In this document: piece by piece, positions 6,789 to 9,429 of the stretch
Layout of the letters: every line of letters begins with the position of its first letter
Numbering within the stretch: position 1 is the stretch's first letter
DNA from: an uncultured bacterium
GTDB lineage: Bacteria > Cyanobacteriota > Vampirovibrionia > Gastranaerophilales > Gastranaerophilaceae
Assembly: GCA_900547585.1 (NCBI GenBank)
Contig: URHD01000073.1
Location: 1 to 9,429 of the forward strand
Reading direction: 5' to 3'
Length of the DNA: 9,429 bases
The notes under the pieces: generated by a model
What the model was told of the DNA's origin: nothing
The model's input: only the letters and a program-made list of their open reading frames with translations
Database searches by the model: none
Position numbers and translations under genes: made by a program

Positions 6789-7322
6789 TTGATTATCCGG
6801 AGTCAAAAAATTAAGCATGGTATTGACTGGGTAGGTAAGTATGTCAGCTCACCTGAACAGAGGCTGCTTCTTGGTGCCACAGCGCTGGCAACGCAGCCAT
6901 TTATTGATTACAACAACAAAAACGTTGATGAAAACACAAGGATGATTTCTGTCGCACGTACTCTTGCGAAAATCATTGCCGGAACTGCTGTCGGAGTAGG
7001 GGTAAGATACGGATGTATAAAACTTGCTGAAAAATACGGAAAAACTGTCGTAGAGGAATTAGGCAAAAATAGAATAAAAGTTTCTCCACAAACAAAAAAT
7101 GATATTTTTGCTCCTGATTTTAAAAATCTCTATATGTCAAAGGAAAAATTCGAAAAACGACTGGCGGCGCATCGTGCAACCATGGGAACAATTCTGGCTA
7201 CGGTGGTCATGGTTGGGACGAATTTCTTGATTGATGCTCCTTTGACGCGTTTTTTAACAGGACAATTCTCTAAATTTATAACTAAAAATAAACAGCCGCA
7301 GGCTCAGGAGGTTAAAAAATGA
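6789..7322 (+). CDS. Membrane protein of unknown function (first of a related pair)
   Basis: The product has 177 residues and I do not recognise the family. Three Gly/Ala-rich hydrophobic stretches are likely membrane segments: about 25-40 (LLLGATALATQPFI), 57-75 (RTLAKIIAGTAVGVGVRYG) and 131-150 (TMGTILATVVMVGTNFLIDA). A polar loop of about 50 residues separates the second and third, and the tail is lysine-rich. The start is a TTG, the first start codon after an in-frame TGA at 6783-6785, with AAAGG (6773-6777) 11 bases upstream. No in-frame ATG occurs until about residue 52, inside the hydrophobic region, so TTG is preferred. Starting here, Lys17-Tyr18 line up with Lys17-Tyr18 of the next protein, which supports the choice. 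The end overlaps the next ATG by four bases (ATGA), so the two are coupled and probably act together. Confidence 0.75.
   Translation: MIIRSQKIKHGIDWVGKYVSSPEQRLLLGATALATQPFIDYNNKNVDENTRMISVARTLAKIIAGTAVGVGVRYGCIKLAEKYGKTVVEELGKNRIKVSPQTKNDIFAPDFKNLYMSKEKFEKRLAAHRATMGTILATVVMVGTNFLIDAPLTRFLTGQFSKFITKNKQPQAQEVKK
7306..7311 (+). promoter_or_regulatory. Consensus ribosome binding site AGGAGG inside the end of the upstream gene
   Basis: AGGAGG lies 7 bases before the ATG at 7319, within the last codons of the preceding gene. It is the strongest Shine-Dalgarno noticed in the window and fixes the start of the second membrane protein. Its presence suggests that gene can initiate on its own as well as by coupling. 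Confidence 0.85.
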
Positions 7323-8062
7323 ACTTCAGGGGCTTGATACAAAGATTTAACGCCGATGTGTTTAATAAATACTCTGTAGATAGCGGAAAAATGCTTATCC
7401 ACATGGGCGCACTGGGTTGGGTTTTCAGCTCACTGGCGCAGATTGGCGTAGTTGCTACGGACAAAAATATCAGCAAAAAAGACAAAAAATTTCTTGTTCC
7501 GCAAGAAATTTGCGACGGCGTTACAAATGTTGGATTATATTATACAGTCAGCCAGATGATTAAGGGTTCGGGCGATTTTCTTGTCAATCGCGGTTTTTTG
7601 CTTACAGATGACGCAGAAAGAGTAATAAATCTCTTGAAACCTGAAGCTGTTCCAGAGAGAGATGCAATTGTGGGCTTATCCAAAACCATATTAAAATCTG
7701 ATAAGGAGATAAAAAAAGCTTATAAAGGTAAGAGACTTGAGGCAATATTAGACAAATATTATTTACTTGATACATTCAAGGCGTTTTCTCCTGAAAAACA
7801 GGCGAGGGTAGAAAATATTATCCTGGGTGCTAAAGAAAAAATTTCCAGTTTTAAAGGCGGACTCGGTGTTGTGACATCAATTGTCGCCTCAATCATCGCA
7901 AGCAACCTGCTAACGCCGATTGTACGAAACAAAATGGCAGGACTTTACCAGCAAAAATTCCTCATGAAACATGATGAAGCTCAAAGAGCAAAAAATTACG
8001 CTCCTCAGCCGCTTCCGGCTGCTTTTAAAAACTTCAATGTCTCTTCCGGTTTGAAAATATAG
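7319..8062 (+). CDS. Membrane protein of unknown function (second of a related pair)
   Basis: The product has 247 residues and the family is not recognised. Hydrophobic segments lie at about 25-47 (MLIHMGALGWVFSSLAQIGV), 66-84 and 181-200 (GLGVVTSIVASIIASNLLTP). A charged helical domain of about 80 residues (98-178) sits between the second and third, rich in Lys/Glu with LEAILDKYYLLDTFKAF. The layout mirrors the preceding protein: KY at 17-18, a first segment, a K-N-[IV] loop, a second segment ending in VG, and a third segment ending NLL-x-P-[LI]-x-R. The central domain here is longer. This suggests old paralogues, by eye only. The C-terminus ends AFKNFNVSSGLKI. No catalytic motif is seen. 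The gene is followed after about 50 bases by waaA, which has its own promoter-like site. Confidence 0.82.
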   Translation: MNFRGLIQRFNADVFNKYSVDSGKMLIHMGALGWVFSSLAQIGVVATDKNISKKDKKFLVPQEICDGVTNVGLYYTVSQMIKGSGDFLVNRGFLLTDDAERVINLLKPEAVPERDAIVGLSKTILKSDKEIKKAYKGKRLEAILDKYYLLDTFKAFSPEKQARVENIILGAKEKISSFKGGLGVVTSIVASIIASNLLTPIVRNKMAGLYQQKFLMKHDEAQRAKNYAPQPLPAAFKNFNVSSGLKI

Positions 8063-8091
8063 TTGTGCAACGCGTCATTTTCTATTAAAAT
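8063..8091 (+). promoter_or_regulatory. Candidate waaA promoter
   Basis: TTGTGC (8063-8068) and TAAAAT (8086-8091) have the ideal 17-base spacing, with matches of 3/6 and 5/6. The expected start near 8098 leaves a leader of about 14 bases containing GAGAGGG (8101-8107) before the ATG. The -35 starts immediately after the preceding stop codon. No terminator lies in between, so read-through from the membrane protein pair is also likely. Confidence 0.5.
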
Positions 8092-8111
8092 AACTGTGAA
8101 GAGAGGGAAAA

Positions 8112-9392
8112 ATGCTTTTATTCTTTGTGTTTTATAATTTAGTTTTGATTTCGGCGGTTATATTGCTTTTGCCGGTAATAATTGCTGCGTTTTTGATTCA
8201 GCCGAAGTTTCGTGCAGGATTTTTTGAAAAAATCGGATTTTATAATATAAAACCTGAAAATAAGCATACAATTATGTTCCATGCGGTTTCAGTAGGCGAG
8301 GTTAACGCGGTGGAAACGCTTATAAAACGCACCCGCGAAGAATTTCCCGAAAGCAGAATCGTGCTCACCACCACCACAAAAACAGGTCAGGAAATCGCCC
8401 GCAAAAAGCTTTCAAATACCGTGGATGTAATAACTTATTTTCCCTATGATTTTGTGTTTTCGGTGTTTTCTTTGCTCCATAAAGTGAAACCGGACGTAAT
8501 TCTCATCGCAGAAACCGAAATCTGGCCTGATTTTATGTATATAGCGAAAAGAATGGAAATCCCTGCTTATATTGTAAACGGGCGGCTTTCGCCAAACTCT
8601 TATAAGGGTTATAAAAAATTCTCGTTCTTTTTTAAGCCGATTTTGGGCCTTTATAAAGGGATTTTGATGCAAACCGAAGGTGATGCGCAAAGAATTCGCG
8701 AGGTGGGTGCAAAACCTGAAATAACAAAGGTTATGGGCAATTTGAAATTTGATATTAATAAAAATATTGACGACGCAGCCATTGAATCGCTGAAAAACGA
8801 GATGGAACTCGCTCAAAACCGCCTCATTATTGCAGCGAGCACCCATAAAGGCGAAGATGAGATTCTTTTGGACGCTTTTTGTGAGATAAAAAAAGAATTT
8901 CCCGACGTAAAATTCATGATTGCGCCGCGTCACCCCGAACGCTACGATAGCGTAGAAAATCTGATTCAAAACACGGGATTTTCTTACGGAAAACGCTCCT
9001 CCCGCAATAATTTCGCCCAAAACGAAATAATAATGCTCGATACAATGGGCGAATTGATGAAATTTTTCTCGATTTGTACATTTGCATTTATTGGCGGAAG
9101 TTTTTCAACAACCGGCGGGCATAACCCGCTCGAGGCGAACATCTGGGACAAACCGGTGCTTTCCGGGGATTGCGTTTTTAATTTTAAAGATATTTATGCG
9201 TTTTTAACAAAAACAAAAGCCGCAAAGCTTGTAAAAACGCCGGAGGAGCTAAAAAAAGCAATGAAACATCTTCTGGAGGATGAAACCTATTACAAAGATG
9301 CCTGCGCGGACGCGGCAAAAATCTTCGAGCAGAACCGCGGAGCAGTGGATTTTGTTATCAATACGCTGAAAATGTCCGAGAAAAGTTCGTGA
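8112..9392 (+). CDS. waaA: 3-deoxy-D-manno-octulosonic acid (Kdo) transferase, GT30
   Basis: WaaA (KdtA) transfers Kdo from CMP-Kdo to the lipid A precursor at the inner face of the cytoplasmic membrane, the first inner-core step of LPS synthesis. At 426 residues it has the normal length. A single N-terminal membrane anchor (about 3-29) is followed by KFRAGFFEKIGFY, whose Glu39 matches the position of the catalytic base of the family. FHAVSVGEVNAVETLI (N-terminal GT-B domain), AETEIWPDF, VNGRLSPNSYKGYKKF and MGNLKFD come next. The C-terminal nucleotide-sugar domain has APRHPER and FIGGSFSTTGGHNPLEAN. GAGAGGG before the ATG supports the start. The gene shows the organism makes Kdo-based LPS and has an outer membrane. 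Whether it adds one, two or more Kdo residues cannot be read from sequence. The stop is followed by 33 bases and a likely next start. Confidence 0.95.
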   Translation: MLLFFVFYNLVLISAVILLLPVIIAAFLIQPKFRAGFFEKIGFYNIKPENKHTIMFHAVSVGEVNAVETLIKRTREEFPESRIVLTTTTKTGQEIARKKLSNTVDVITYFPYDFVFSVFSLLHKVKPDVILIAETEIWPDFMYIAKRMEIPAYIVNGRLSPNSYKGYKKFSFFFKPILGLYKGILMQTEGDAQRIREVGAKPEITKVMGNLKFDINKNIDDAAIESLKNEMELAQNRLIIAASTHKGEDEILLDAFCEIKKEFPDVKFMIAPRHPERYDSVENLIQNTGFSYGKRSSRNNFAQNEIIMLDTMGELMKFFSICTFAFIGGSFSTTGGHNPLEANIWDKPVLSGDCVFNFKDIYAFLTKTKAAKLVKTPEELKKAMKHLLEDETYYKDACADAAKIFEQNRGAVDFVINTLKMSEKSS

Positions 9393-9425
9393 TAAGGAAC
9401 ACTCTGCCGAGCAAAAGGTGACCAA

Positions 9426-9429
9426 ATGT
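9426..9429 (+). CDS. Probable start of a further gene, cut by window edge
   Basis: An ATG at 9426-9428 is preceded by AAAAGG (9413-9418) at 7 bases spacing, 33 bases after the waaA stop. Only one codon is in the window, so no product can be given. LpxK is a frequent neighbour of waaA in other bacteria, but nothing here shows it. Confidence 0.35.

Noticed and set aside
6810..6821. ATT start at 6810 or ATG at 6817 using CGGAG (6798-6802)
   Set aside because: ATT is a very rare start, although its spacing fits. The ATG is in another frame and meets TAG after five codons. TTG at 6789 fits the partner protein better.
8412..9020. A 202-codon reverse-strand frame inside waaA
   Set aside because: It lies wholly within a well-supported gene and its translation is shadow-like, with no recognisable motif. 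Antisense frames inside smc are rejected for the same reason.

Overview
The window looks like a stretch of chromosome from a low-GC, LPS-bearing (diderm) bacterium. All genes lie on the + strand. Two things point to the cyanobacterial side of the tree, probably a non-photosynthetic gut lineage such as Gastranaerophilales/'Melainabacteria'. One is the style of the SMC protein: the post-hinge segment, read across its break, resembles the cyanobacterial form from memory. The other is a set of small, unrecognised, alanine/lysine-rich membrane proteins between housekeeping genes. This placement is inference and was not searched. WaaA at the right end requires a Kdo-based lipid A pathway, and Smc with ScpA rules out a MukBEF-type condensin.

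Layout: (1) bases 2-76 are the last 24 codons of a gene that starts outside the window, followed at 88-522 by a small single-membrane-segment protein of unknown function and a clear intrinsic terminator (546-570). (2) accC (652-2025), with its own promoter, encodes the biotin carboxylase subunit of acetyl-CoA carboxylase. (3) The 232-base gap after accC holds a palindromic element of about 120 bp bounded by imperfect inverted repeats, with a 13-bp internal hairpin. A perfect TATAAT lies 15 bases past its edge and may be the smc promoter. (4) smc (2258-5789) and scpA (5789-6622) form a translationally coupled condensin operon, with stop and start sharing one base. smc is split into two overlapping reading frames. 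(5) 6789-7322 and 7319-8062 are two ATGA-overlapping genes for related-looking multi-pass membrane proteins of unknown function. (6) waaA (8112-9392), with its own promoter, encodes Kdo transferase. A ribosome binding site and ATG for a further gene lie at the very end.

The most notable observation is the break in smc. A 13-base sequence (TTGAAATTTAGCC / TTGAAATTCAGCC) occurs twice, 34 bases apart, exactly where the frame changes. Removing one 34-base unit restores a continuous SMC of about 1165 residues, the normal family length. This is therefore a small duplication or insertion, an in-frame 33-base duplication plus one extra G in a G5 run, or an assembly artefact. The two halves separate Walker A from Walker B, so neither is an ATPase alone. 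The rest of the window is conventional, and I do not see a defence system, CRISPR array, RNA gene or intact transposon.
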